15,031 bases of DNA from contig JAZNLK010000028.1 in assembly GCA_045579055.1 (NCBI GenBank), forward strand, positions 1 to 15,031, in the 5' to 3' direction. This stretch comes from SIG440 sp045579055. Its GTDB lineage: Bacteria; Bacillota; Clostridia; Monoglobales; Monoglobaceae. Position numbers and translations under genes: made by a program. Below are positions 6,860 through 14,320 of the stretch, one piece after another. Every line of letters begins with the position of its first letter. Position 1 is the stretch's first letter. The notes under the pieces were generated by a model, which saw nothing but the letters and a program-made list of their open reading frames with translations, ran no database searches and was not told where the DNA came from.

Positions 6860-7828
6860 ATGAAAAGATTTATTTTATCGCTTCTTGCCTTTGTGCTTGT
6901 ATTAGGATTGGCAGGCTGTAAAGAGAAATCCGTTCCGGGCGGTGAAACCAATAAGCCTGAAGTTCAAACAGAAGCACCGGAGCTTACAGCATTGAAGCAG
7001 GAAATCAAAGCGGATGGAAAGCTTATTGGTGTTGCATACCTCGGTTGGCTTGAAGGCGATATGGAAACGGCTTGCAAAGACCTCACGGGGCTTGATTATA
7101 CTAAGGATTTACCATTCATTAGAGGTATAGAAAAAAATGCTGAAAATGAAGGTTACAGAATGTATTTGGTTATACCCGCGGATGATAGCGTAACTATTTC
7201 GGTTTGCAAGTGCGAATTTGATGATGAGTATATGCCTTATGAAGGCGAAGAACTTATCAGCACCAATGAACCTGTTTTGATTCGTGGTAATATGAGCGAT
7301 ACAATTCCAAATCTTTATGTAATAGCCCAAAAAGGCGCTGAAAAGATTGCATACACTCCGGTGCAGTCAGGGATGGACGGAAGATTGGAAAACAGCGAAA
7401 ACAAGGTTTTCGACTTCACACCATATGATTTGATGCCCGAATTTTCTGCTTATGACAGAGTTCCCGATGCTGTGTTCTGCGGTAGTTGGGTTGGATTTAA
7501 AAATGACGGTAACGGCGAGGAAAGATCGTTGATACTTGAGCTAAACACCGATGGAACGGTAAGCTATGCCTATGGAATCGGTAACAGCGAAGTGTTGGAA
7601 CGATTTGAAGGCACATGGAAATTAGATGGTGATGTATTGAAACTTAACCTGAATGGTGGAGTTGTAGAAGGCGTGGATGAGCCGATTGTGATTAGTCCAT
7701 ATTCTTTAAATGCATCTTTTGAATGGGAAGTTAATCCCGGCGGTCTTGAGCTAACACACATAGACGGTGATGCTATTCTTTACGAAACCAAAGGAAACAC
7801 ATTTGAGTTTTATGAAAATGAGTATTAA
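6860..7828 (+). CDS. lipoprotein with C-terminal lipocalin-like module
   Basis: 322 residues. AAGGAGG (6847-6853) begins at the last base of the previous stop codon. It has a lipoprotein signal peptide (MKR, Leu/Val core, lipobox LAGC, Cys20) and a Pro/Glu/Thr tether to about residue 45. The middle domain (46-190) starts with IGVAYLGWLEGD and includes strand-like stretches (GYRMYLVIPADDSVTISVCKC). The C-terminal part (205-318) opens FCGSWVGFKNDG and continues with LILELNTDGTVSYAYG, FEGTWKLDGDVLKLNL and a closing strand, the usual lay-out of a lipocalin-like 'xGxWxL-x-G-D-x-L-x-L' domain. It is last in the 3759-7828 operon and followed by a terminator-like hairpin. Function is unknown. Confidence 0.85.
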   Translation: MKRFILSLLAFVLVLGLAGCKEKSVPGGETNKPEVQTEAPELTALKQEIKADGKLIGVAYLGWLEGDMETACKDLTGLDYTKDLPFIRGIEKNAENEGYRMYLVIPADDSVTISVCKCEFDDEYMPYEGEELISTNEPVLIRGNMSDTIPNLYVIAQKGAEKIAYTPVQSGMDGRLENSENKVFDFTPYDLMPEFSAYDRVPDAVFCGSWVGFKNDGNGEERSLILELNTDGTVSYAYGIGNSEVLERFEGTWKLDGDVLKLNLNGGVVEGVDEPIVISPYSLNASFEWEVNPGGLELTHIDGDAILYETKGNTFEFYENEY

Positions 7829-7900
7829 AATGCACCTTATGAACAGTGATATTTTTATTCGTACAACTATTCCTTTAGATAATTATATATATATTATAAT

Positions 7901-7946
7901 GCACCGCTTTGACAAAAATTTAAGTCAAGAGCGGTGCGTTTATCTT
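7901..7946 (+). terminator. hairpin after the lipoprotein operon
   Basis: GCACCGCTTTGAC (7901-7913) pairs with GTCAAGAGCGGTGC (7924-7937) apart from one bulged base, giving a GC-rich stem of about 13 bp with a 10-base AT loop. It is followed by GTTTATCTT, a weak T stretch. It lies 72 bases after the last lipoprotein stop and is the first strong stem downstream. Confidence 0.55.
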
Positions 7947-8080
7947 CGAAGAAAAAAATCATTGTGAATTAAGAAAATATGTAGGATGGCTAATTTTGCC
8001 CCGAATAAATACATATAAATGCACAATGGAACTTTTCTTTTTTGAAAACTCCTTTATTTAAGGCTTTTGGGGCATAGAAA

Positions 8081-8119
8081 AAGAACCGTAACTTTGTATC
8101 AAAATTACGGTTCTTCTTT
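8081..8119. terminator. intrinsic terminator-like hairpin
   Basis: AAGAACCGTAA (8081-8091) and TTACGGTTCTT (8105-8115) are perfect complements around a 13-base loop. The stem is followed by CTTTG on + and preceded by GAAA, so it could act in both orientations between the convergent units. The pairing is certain; termination strength is inferred. Confidence 0.6.
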
Positions 8120-8161
8120 GTCTATAAGCTCCGAAATTGATACAATTTAGCAAAACTATCG

Positions 8162-8347
8162 TTTCGCCAAAAGGTTAAACCTTTTGGCGAAAGTCATACT
8201 TTTTGGCGTAAGTCCGTACTATTTGGCAAAACCTAAACCTTTTGGCGAAAGTCTATACTTTTTGGCAAAAGTCTATACTTTTTCACAAAAGTTATATCTT
8301 TCAGTGAAACAATGGGGTTCGAAAAGTGTGTATTACGCCAAATAAAG
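8162..8347. repeat. array of degenerate 19-20 bp repeats, core TTTGGCGAAA
   Basis: Head-to-tail copies start at 8180, 8199, 8219, 8238, 8258 and 8278, each of the form C(C/T)TTTTGGCGAAAGTCTATA with substitutions; 8238-8257 and 8258-8277 differ at only two positions. Copy 3 (8219) and copy 6 (8278) are more decayed. An inverted copy at 8162-8176 abuts the first direct copy, making TTTCGCCAAAAGG / CCTTTTGGCGAAA part of a perfect 31-base palindrome (8162-8192). A second inverted copy, ACGCCAAATAAAG, lies at 8335-8347. The period is close to two helical turns and not a multiple of three, which argues for a DNA-level or structural role rather than a coding repeat. Confidence 0.75.
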
Positions 8348-8417
8348 TCGTTTTTTGCTAAAATTAAATTTTATGTATCATTAATTAAAAAACTGCAAAG
8401 GCTTGATAATACTGAAT

Positions 8418-8452
8418 AAAATAACAAAAAGCTGTCTGTAATAGAACACAGC
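8418..8452 (-). terminator. possible terminator of the AraC-type regulator gene
   Basis: Read on the minus strand, GCTGT (8452-8448) pairs with ACAGC (8435-8431), and the stem is followed by TTTTTGTTATTTT (8430-8418). The stem is short, with a mismatch above it, but the T-rich tail is good. It lies about 60 bases after the regulator's stop codon. Confidence 0.45.
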
Positions 8453-8509
8453 ACGTTCGAGTGCAAACAGTTTTTTAGAAGTTGGCATCTGCTCTTATTG
8501 TGAGTGGAT

Positions 8510-9352
8510 TTATAAACTTTTCTGTGATTTGGCGGAATAACCGTATTTCTTTTTGAAAACGCGGCTGAAGTAGTTATAGTCTGAAAAGCCACATCGGGCA
8601 GATATTTCGCTTATTGATAAATTGGTTTCTGTTAATAGTTTTTTTGCATTCTCCAGTTGCTTGTTTCTGATAAAAGCGGCAACGCCCTGCCCTGTTTTTT
8701 TCCGAAAGATGTTATATAATGCGGTACGACTCAAATTTAGATGCTCACAAAGACTTTCAACGCTCACATTGTCAAGATGGGTTGATATATATTTTTCGCA
8801 TTCAATCATGGTTCTGTCGAGCTCAGGTATAAGCATTTCATTAAGCAGAATATAACTTATGCAGGCTTCGAAAATTTTTGCGGATGCCATTATATCATCA
8901 TAGCTTTTTAGTTTTATTGATTTTGATGTTTTTAAAAAGGCTTTTTCGTCAAGCCCGTGTTCGCGGCATACGTTTGTTATGTTTTGCAAAAGAGCTTCTT
9001 TTGACGGTAAATCGGAAATTTGTCCGAACATAATATAGCCCAGAACCTTTTCCTGTTGTTTAAGCGGTGCGCAACCTTCAACCAGACCTGCATGACAGGT
9101 GTATATAATAAGCTCCCCTTTCTTTTTACATTCATTGAAAATGTTAATATCATTTTTTGCACATTGCTCTGCGGTATGTGCATAACTTTTCATCTTTCTG
9201 CAAAAAGCACAATCATTATGAGGATAGGCACGGATAACATTTCGTTTCTCATCAAAAATTACAATCTTGATTTTGGTAAGAGAATAAAAAGCCTGCATAA
9301 TATCATCAAGTTTTTCAATATTAATTTTCAAATCCATAAAAATATCCCACAT
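8510..9352 (-). CDS. PocR-AraC transcriptional regulator
   Basis: 280 residues from ATG 9352. The second ATG at 9337 (275 residues, MDLKINIEKLDD...) is an equally good start, because a weak GGGA precedes it while nothing resembling a ribosome site precedes 9352. Residues about 8-150 form a PocR sensory domain: VIFDEKRNVI, the cysteine pairs C48/C51 and C64, then YTCHAGLVEGCAPL (Cys86, Cys94) and VLGYIMFGQI. PocR domains sense small metabolites, the founding case being the 1,2-propanediol regulator. Residues 185-277 are an AraC/XylS DNA-binding domain with two helix-turn-helix units (about 197-217, NLSRTALYNIFRKKTGQG; 246-268, ISEISARCGFSDYNYFSRVFKKKYG). The gene is divergent from the isomerase-kinase-aldolase operon and is probably its activator in response to a pathway metabolite. 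Confidence 0.9.
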   Translation of the reverse strand: MWDIFMDLKINIEKLDDIMQAFYSLTKIKIVIFDEKRNVIRAYPHNDCAFCRKMKSYAHTAEQCAKNDINIFNECKKKGELIIYTCHAGLVEGCAPLKQQEKVLGYIMFGQISDLPSKEALLQNITNVCREHGLDEKAFLKTSKSIKLKSYDDIMASAKIFEACISYILLNEMLIPELDRTMIECEKYISTHLDNVSVESLCEHLNLSRTALYNIFRKKTGQGVAAFIRNKQLENAKKLLTETNLSISEISARCGFSDYNYFSRVFKKKYGYSAKSQKSL

Positions 9353-9390
9353 TTCTGTACAAATTTACAATTTTTCAAACATATTTGTCT

Positions 9391-9418
9391 TTTATTATAA
9401 CAGAAAAAGAAATATAAT
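9391..9418 (+). promoter_or_regulatory. plus-strand promoter candidate for the sugar operon
   Basis: TATAAT at 9413-9418 has only a poor -35 hexamer, TTTATT, 16 bases upstream (9391-9396). The -10 overlaps the -35 of the opposing regulator promoter. A weak -35 is what is expected of a promoter that needs an AraC-family activator. No clear pair of AraC half-sites could be picked out by eye. Confidence 0.4.
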
Positions 9419-9421
9419 CAA
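9394..9421 (-). promoter_or_regulatory. minus-strand promoter of the PocR-AraC gene
   Basis: On the minus strand TTGATT (9421-9416), a 16-base spacer and a perfect TATAAT (9399-9394) face the regulator gene. The -10 box lies about 42 bases before ATG 9352. Confidence 0.6.
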
Positions 9422-9460
9422 GATATAAATAACAAAATTTATCAGAGAGGCGGAAAATGA

Positions 9461-10864
9461 ATGAAAAAACAGACATTTGCTTTATATTTCGGAAACCGTG
9501 GATTTATGCCTGCGGAGCTTATTGAAGGTGCCCGTGAGGATATGGTGAAAGCCGTTACCGATGCCGGTTATGATTACATAATGATGGATAAGGACGCAAC
9601 ACGTTACGGTGCAGTTGAAACACGTGACGAGGGAAGGCTTTATGCAAAGTGGCTGAAATCACACGAAGGTGAATATGACGGTGTGATTCTTTGTATGCCT
9701 ATCTTTGTTGATGAAAACGGTGCAATTGCGGCACTTCAGGATGCAGGAGTTCCCATTCTGATGCAGGCTTATCCTGATGAAATCGGGAAAATGGACTTTC
9801 AGCACAGACGTGATGCTTATTGCGGAAAGTTTTCGGTAACAGATGTTTTTGAACAGTATGAAGTTCCATACACAGTAATGACACCTCACGTTGTTCATCC
9901 CCTTAGTCCTGAATTCACACAAAATCTTCATGATTTTGCAGGGGTTTGCCGTGTTGTGAACGGAATGAAGCGATTCACAATCGGCTGTATCGGTGCAAGA
10001 ACAACAGCATTCAAAACAGTTCGTTTTGATGAAGTTACAATGCAGAGACATGGAATCAATGTTGAAAGCTTTGACCTTTCGGAACTGTTTGAATTTGTTC
10101 GTGCAAAAGCAGACGATGATGAAAAAGTGCTTGCTAAAAAAGCAGTTCTTGAAAATTATACAGACTTTACAAATGTTCCGGAAGATAAGAAGATTATGCT
10201 TTCAAAAATCAGTGTTGTGATTGACGAATATATTGAAGAATACCATCTTGATGCAATTGCTCTTCGTTGCTGGAACGAAATGGAAACATATCTCAGAGTC
10301 TGCCCTTGTGTGCTCATTTCAGAGCTTAATGACAGAGGAATTACGGCATCCTGTGAGATTGATATGTGCAGTGCAATCACAATGCGTGCCCTTGCTCTTG
10401 CAACAGAAGGTCCTGCCGCTTGTCTTGACTGGAACAATAACTACGGTGACGACCCAGACAAGGTAATTCTATTCCACTGCGGTTCAACAGCTCAAAAGCT
10501 TATGGCGGCAAAAGGAACTGTTACATCACATAAGATGTTTGACAAGGGTGACCCCGGAAGCGGTTGGGGCACAAATGAAGGCAGAATCGGAACATTCCCT
10601 ATGACATTCTCGAACTGCAAGACCGAAAACGGAAAAATTACAATCTATTTCAGCGAAGGTGAATTCACCGATGATGTAATTGAAAAAGAGTTCTTCGGTT
10701 GCGGTGGTGTTGCAAAAATTGACAACCTCCAGCAAAAGCTCATAAAGCTTGCCAGAGGCGGATTCAAGCATCACACAACTGTTGCAAACGGTCATGTTAA
10801 GGCAATTCTTGAAGAAGCATTCAAGTATTATCTTGGCTATGATGTTGTAAGTATAGAGGGGTAA
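9461..10864 (+). CDS. L-fucose/L-arabinose isomerase family protein
   Basis: 467 residues, cytoplasmic. GAGAGG (9445-9450) lies 10 bases before ATG 9461; a nearby ATG at 9457 is out of frame. The family interconverts aldoses and ketoses with a divalent metal held by Glu, Asp and His. Candidates are Glu273 in RCWNEME, Asp301 in SCEIDMCSA and a His in the C-terminal FKHHTTVANGH (437, 438 or 445). The N-terminal part (about 1-165) is the Rossmann-like domain with GVILCMPIF and the 'D-A-G-V-P-I-L' strand; the middle contains GCIGARTTAFKTVRFDE; the C-terminal part has GDPGSGWGTNEGRIG, a substrate-lid-type stretch. The length is close to the fucose-isomerase-like group and below that of FucI (about 590), so the substrate may not be L-fucose. 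It is the first gene of an operon with a kinase (3-base gap) and an aldolase. Confidence 0.85.
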   Translation: MKKQTFALYFGNRGFMPAELIEGAREDMVKAVTDAGYDYIMMDKDATRYGAVETRDEGRLYAKWLKSHEGEYDGVILCMPIFVDENGAIAALQDAGVPILMQAYPDEIGKMDFQHRRDAYCGKFSVTDVFEQYEVPYTVMTPHVVHPLSPEFTQNLHDFAGVCRVVNGMKRFTIGCIGARTTAFKTVRFDEVTMQRHGINVESFDLSELFEFVRAKADDDEKVLAKKAVLENYTDFTNVPEDKKIMLSKISVVIDEYIEEYHLDAIALRCWNEMETYLRVCPCVLISELNDRGITASCEIDMCSAITMRALALATEGPAACLDWNNNYGDDPDKVILFHCGSTAQKLMAAKGTVTSHKMFDKGDPGSGWGTNEGRIGTFPMTFSNCKTENGKITIYFSEGEFTDDVIEKEFFGCGGVAKIDNLQQKLIKLARGGFKHHTTVANGHVKAILEEAFKYYLGYDVVSIEG

Positions 10865-10867
10865 ACT

Positions 10868-12337
10868 ATGATTATCGGTGGACTTGATGTAGGTACAACG
10901 GGCTGTAAGCTGACGGCCTATGATGATAAAGGGAATTTTATATATAATTCATATAAGGAATATGAAGTCAGCCGCAAGTGCGGTGAACACGAGATTGATG
11001 CCACTGTAATATTTGATGCAGTATGTCATGTTATAAAGGATACTGCAAAGCATTGCGAGCTTTCAGCAATGGGTGTTACCACCTTTGGCGAAACCTTCAC
11101 TGTTCTTGATGAGAATGACAATGTGTTGCTTCCGTCAATGCTTTATACCGACCCAAGAGGCGGCGAAGAATGTAAAGAGCTTTGCGAGACTTTGGGAGAA
11201 GAAAAACTCACATATATTTCGGGAGTGAAACCGCACCAGATGTACAGCCTTCCAAAGATTATGTGGATAAAAAAGAATTTGCCCGAAATCTATGCAAAGG
11301 CGAAACGCATTTTGCTTATGGAAGATTATATTGTCTATAAGTTGACTGGAAATGCCTGCATTGATTATTCCCTTGCCGCAAGAACAATGGCTTTGGACAT
11401 ACGTGAAAAGTGTTGGAGCGATGAGATTCTTGATGCCGCAGGAGTGGACAAAGGTCTTTTGTCTGTGCCTGTTCCTGCTTTTAATGTTGCAGGGGAAATA
11501 AAGTCAGATATTGCAGAAACCTTGGGATTAAGAAATTCTGTTAAAATCGTCAACGGCTCACATGATCAGGTTGCGGCGGCAATTGGTGCAGGTGTTTTTG
11601 AAGTTGGTCAGGCGGTTGGCGGAACGGGTACTGTTGAATGTGTTACCCCTGTTTTTGACAGCGTTCCCGAGTGCGAAACCCTTTATGATGAAGGTTATTC
11701 GGTTGTGCCGTATATTTTTGACGGCACATATGTATGCTATGCACTGTCCTTTACAGGCGGTGCAACCCTCAAATGGTTCAGGGATAATTTCTCAAAGGAT
11801 AAATCCTATGCTGAGCTTGATACATCCGTGAAGGATGAACCCACGGGAATAATGATACTTCCCCATTTTGCAGGTGCCGCAAATCCATATATGGACAACG
11901 GTTCAAAGGCGGCAATGTTGGGGCTGACCCTTGAACATACTGATACGGATATATACAAGGCACTTATGGAGGGGGTAACCTATGAGATTATGACCAATAT
12001 CGAGCATCTTGAGAGCTTTGGAATAAAGCCTGAAAAGCTGTTTGCGACAGGTGGCGGTGCAATGTCTGATGTGTGGCTTCAGATTAAGGCGGATATTCTT
12101 AACCGTCCGGTCACAGCACTTCTTGCAAAAGAAGCCGGAACTTGCGGGACTTGTATGATGACAGGCGTTGCTGTTGGAATTTACAAGGATTTGTATGAAG
12201 CAAAAGCGGTTTTTGTAAAGGAAAAGAAAACCTTTACTCCAAATGTTGATAAAGTTGAAAAATACAGAAAGATTTATAATGCATACAAGAACATATACAA
12301 TGCGGTGAGACCAATCATTGCAGAGCTTGAAGAATAG
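10868..12337 (+). CDS. FGGY-family carbohydrate kinase
   Basis: 489 residues, the usual FGGY length. It uses ATP to phosphorylate a sugar, here presumably the ketose made by the isomerase. The N-terminal phosphate-binding motif is GLDVGTTGCKLTAYD (5-19); the catalytic base should be Asp233 in NGSHDQVAAAIGAG; GGTGT at 251-255 and the adenosine-binding stretch FATGGGAMSDVWLQIKADI (392-410) are intact. It resembles xylulokinase/ribulokinase-like members, but substrate specificity in this family cannot be read from motifs. GAGGGG (about 10857-10861), just before and touching the isomerase stop, serves as ribosome site, so translation is probably coupled. The aldolase follows 14 bases after its stop. 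Confidence 0.9.
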   Translation: MIIGGLDVGTTGCKLTAYDDKGNFIYNSYKEYEVSRKCGEHEIDATVIFDAVCHVIKDTAKHCELSAMGVTTFGETFTVLDENDNVLLPSMLYTDPRGGEECKELCETLGEEKLTYISGVKPHQMYSLPKIMWIKKNLPEIYAKAKRILLMEDYIVYKLTGNACIDYSLAARTMALDIREKCWSDEILDAAGVDKGLLSVPVPAFNVAGEIKSDIAETLGLRNSVKIVNGSHDQVAAAIGAGVFEVGQAVGGTGTVECVTPVFDSVPECETLYDEGYSVVPYIFDGTYVCYALSFTGGATLKWFRDNFSKDKSYAELDTSVKDEPTGIMILPHFAGAANPYMDNGSKAAMLGLTLEHTDTDIYKALMEGVTYEIMTNIEHLESFGIKPEKLFATGGGAMSDVWLQIKADILNRPVTALLAKEAGTCGTCMMTGVAVGIYKDLYEAKAVFVKEKKTFTPNVDKVEKYRKIYNAYKNIYNAVRPIIAELEE

Positions 12338-12351
12338 GAAAAGGTGAAAAT

Positions 12352-13269
12352 ATGTTAGTAAATTTAAAAGAAATATTAAAGGTTGCAGAAGCAAAAAAAT
12401 GTGCTATCGGTTCATTTAATACACCGAACCTTGCATCAATGAGAGCAGTAATCGGTGCGGCAGAAGAACAGAAAATGCCCGTTATCATTATGCACGCTCA
12501 GATTCACGATGAGATGGGTGTTGTGAAAATGGAGGAAATCGCTCCCATAATGCTTTTTATGGCAGACAAGGCATCGGTACCTGTGTGTGTGCATCTTGAC
12601 CACGGAACAGATATGTCATATGTGAAAAGAGCCATTGACCTTGGCTTCACTTCTGTTATGTATGACGGCTCGGAACTTGACCGTGAAATGAATTATGCCA
12701 ATACCTCGCTGGTTGTGAGCATGGCGGCAAAGAAAGGTGTGTCTGTGGAGGCGGAAATCGGCTCGATGGGTGCAAGAGAAGGCGGCGGAGCTGGTGGCGA
12801 AAGCATTTATACCGACCCTGACGATGCAAAGGACTTTGCTGAAAAGACCGGTATTGATGCCCTTGCCTGTGCATTCGGAACAGCACACGGACTTTATACA
12901 AAAGCTCCCAAGCTTGATTTTGAAAGATTAAAGAAGATTGGTCAAATGGTTTCAATTCCTCTTGTTATGCACGGCGGAAGCGGTGTTAATCCTGCGGACT
13001 ATATGAAATCAATTGAACTGGGAATCAGAAAAATCAATTGCTATACCTATATGGCAAAGGCAGGGGGCACGGCTGTTGACAATCTCAAAAAGGATATGCT
13101 TTATCACGACATTGAGCTTGCGGCAACTGCGGCAATGAAAGAGGATGCAAGCAAATCAATCGGATTCTTCTCAATGCCACAAAGCCCTGAGTACGCTCAG
13201 TATACAGGAGCATCAAATGAAGATGTGGATGCAATCGTGAAGAGGGTTCTGGAAACGATTAAGAGATAA
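12352..13269 (+). CDS. class II fructose-bisphosphate-type aldolase (FbaA/GatY/IolJ family)
   Basis: 305 residues, close to the usual length of the family. This zinc-dependent aldolase class cleaves ketose (bis)phosphates to dihydroxyacetone phosphate and an aldehyde. Visible are Asp83 (catalytic acid) and His84 (zinc) in CVHLDHGTD, Glu135 in EAEIGSMG, zinc ligands His179 (CAFGTAHGLY) and His207 (LVMHGGSG), and a lid loop with a glycine run (EGGGAGGES, 143-150). The phosphate-binding GGSG and KIN (227-229) are present. The family includes fructose-1,6-bisphosphate, tagatose-1,6-bisphosphate and deoxy-phosphogluconate aldolases, and the context suggests the phosphorylated ketose from the upstream kinase. 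AAGGTG (12341-12346) precedes the ATG. It is the last gene of the first catabolic unit. Confidence 0.92.
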   Translation: MLVNLKEILKVAEAKKCAIGSFNTPNLASMRAVIGAAEEQKMPVIIMHAQIHDEMGVVKMEEIAPIMLFMADKASVPVCVHLDHGTDMSYVKRAIDLGFTSVMYDGSELDREMNYANTSLVVSMAAKKGVSVEAEIGSMGAREGGGAGGESIYTDPDDAKDFAEKTGIDALACAFGTAHGLYTKAPKLDFERLKKIGQMVSIPLVMHGGSGVNPADYMKSIELGIRKINCYTYMAKAGGTAVDNLKKDMLYHDIELAATAAMKEDASKSIGFFSMPQSPEYAQYTGASNEDVDAIVKRVLETIKR

Positions 13270-13382
13270 GACGATTGAGAAAGCGAAAATGTGATGAATT
13301 CTCGAATATTTTATTGACAAAACTAATGATTGAGTTGAAAAATATAGAGTTAATATTGTTCAAAAACAAGTTAATCGTGCTA

Positions 13383-13411
13383 TTGAAAGAATTAGCCGTT
13401 ATGTATATTAT
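13383..13411 (+). promoter_or_regulatory. sigma-A-like promoter upstream of the deacetylase gene
   Basis: TTGAAA (13383-13388), a 17-base spacer and TATTAT (13406-13411): good match and ideal spacing, with the start expected near 13418 and 59 bases of leader. A TTGACA at 13314-13319 has no -10 at usable distance. The 207-base gap after the aldolase makes a separate promoter plausible. Confidence 0.5.
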
Positions 13412-13419
13412 TAATGTGT

Positions 13420-13436
13420 AATATACATTGTATATT
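13420..13436. promoter_or_regulatory. possible operator palindrome in the deacetylase leader
   Basis: AATATAC (13420-13426), ATT, GTATATT (13430-13436) is a perfect 7-bp inverted repeat placed at the expected transcription start of the promoter at 13383-13411. The position suits a repressor site. AT-richness makes chance occurrence possible. Confidence 0.35.
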
Positions 13437-13476
13437 TTATTAAAATAGACAACTAGTATCGGAAAGGGGAAGTAAA

Positions 13477-14304
13477 ATGAATTTTGTTTACCCAAATGGT
13501 GCATATAAAGCTGTAACATTACGTTTTGATGATGGAGTTACCGGCGACAGACAAATGGTTGAATTGCTAAATAAGTACAAAATGAAGGCAACCTTCTATC
13601 CTATTGTTGCAAGTCTTGACAATGAGGGGTTTGTGACGGTTGCGGAGTTTAAAGATTTGTATAAAGGTCACGAAATTGGAAATCATACTTATTCTCATTA
13701 TGATCCAAGACTTTTTAAATTGACCTCGGATGAAGTTAAAGAAGAACTGGCAAAGGGGAAAGCCTCCTTAGAAAAAATCTGGGGAGAGACGGTTGATGGC
13801 TATGCTTACGTGTGTTCTTCTTACGGTGAAATAGGAGAGGCGGAATATAAAAAACTTCTTGATGAGACGGGGCATAAATATGCCATAATGGGCAGAGAAA
13901 ATAATTCTTTTGTCCCCGATATAAACGACAGATTTGATGTAGCACAATCCTTCAGATTCAGTGACGAAGATTTGATTGCAAAAGCAGAAGAATACAAATT
14001 GAAATGTGATAACGAGTTGAGTATGTTTTTTGCTATGGCTCATACTTATGAATTTGAACAGCCACAGTATGATTACGGATGGGACAAGGTGGAAAAGTTT
14101 TATAAAATTATTTCGGGACAGGAAGATATTTGGTATGCAACAAATGGTGAGGTGTTGAAATATCTTTTTGCGGTTGAAAAGTTTGTTGCGGATAATCAGG
14201 ACAAAAATGAGCTGAAAAATACAACAGATTCTGTTATATTTCTGAAAGTAAATGGCGACGTTATTGCTCTTCATAGCGGAGATTGTATTAAGAATAATTG
14301 TTAA
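13477..14304 (+). CDS. polysaccharide deacetylase (NodB/CE4) family protein, cytoplasmic
   Basis: 275 residues with GGGGA about 5-10 bases upstream and no signal peptide. The CE4 fold is recognised from motif 1 TLRFDDG (Asp18, Asp19), motif 2 GNHTYSH (metal ligands His70 and His74) and a late HTYEFE with His189, the likely counterpart of the motif-5 histidine. The usual motif 3 (RxPxG / YPYG) is altered to YAYVCSSYGE (109-118), so the arginine is missing. CE4 enzymes remove N- or O-acetyl groups; a soluble internal form could act on an imported sugar or be an allantoinase-like hydrolase. It is 17 bases upstream of a sialidase-like gene, implying joint action on one substrate. Confidence 0.85.
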   Translation: MNFVYPNGAYKAVTLRFDDGVTGDRQMVELLNKYKMKATFYPIVASLDNEGFVTVAEFKDLYKGHEIGNHTYSHYDPRLFKLTSDEVKEELAKGKASLEKIWGETVDGYAYVCSSYGEIGEAEYKKLLDETGHKYAIMGRENNSFVPDINDRFDVAQSFRFSDEDLIAKAEEYKLKCDNELSMFFAMAHTYEFEQPQYDYGWDKVEKFYKIISGQEDIWYATNGEVLKYLFAVEKFVADNQDKNELKNTTDSVIFLKVNGDVIALHSGDCIKNNC

Positions 14305-14320
14305 AGGGAGATGTGACAAA

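Larger units (their letters stand above)
7829..8509. other. 681-base gene-free region between convergent genes
   Basis: No credible protein gene is seen on either strand. The region is very AT-rich and holds, in order: a TATAAT (7895-7900) immediately before the first hairpin, the hairpins at 7901-7937 and 8081-8115, the degenerate repeat array at 8162-8347, and a terminator-like structure for the minus-strand regulator at 8418-8452. A frame open from 8151 to 8342 on + has no usable start codon and merely reads through the repeats. Confidence 0.7.

Noticed and set aside
8151..8342. Open plus-strand frame through the repeat array that looks like a repetitive peptide (LAKPKPFGESLYFLAK)
   Set aside because: No ATG, GTG or TTG start and no ribosome site; the 19-20 base period does not keep frame, so the open frame is a by-product of the repeat sequence.
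8162..8347. CRISPR array
   Set aside because: Units are contiguous without spacers and diverge from one another, and no cas gene is nearby.
13270..13310. Terminator after the aldolase gene (GAGAA ... TTCTC)
   Set aside because: Only five base pairs with a long loop and no uninterrupted T run; too weak to call.
13314..13319. Consensus TTGACA as promoter -35 box
   Set aside because: No -10-like hexamer at 16-18 bases; the nearest TATAGA is 23 bases away.
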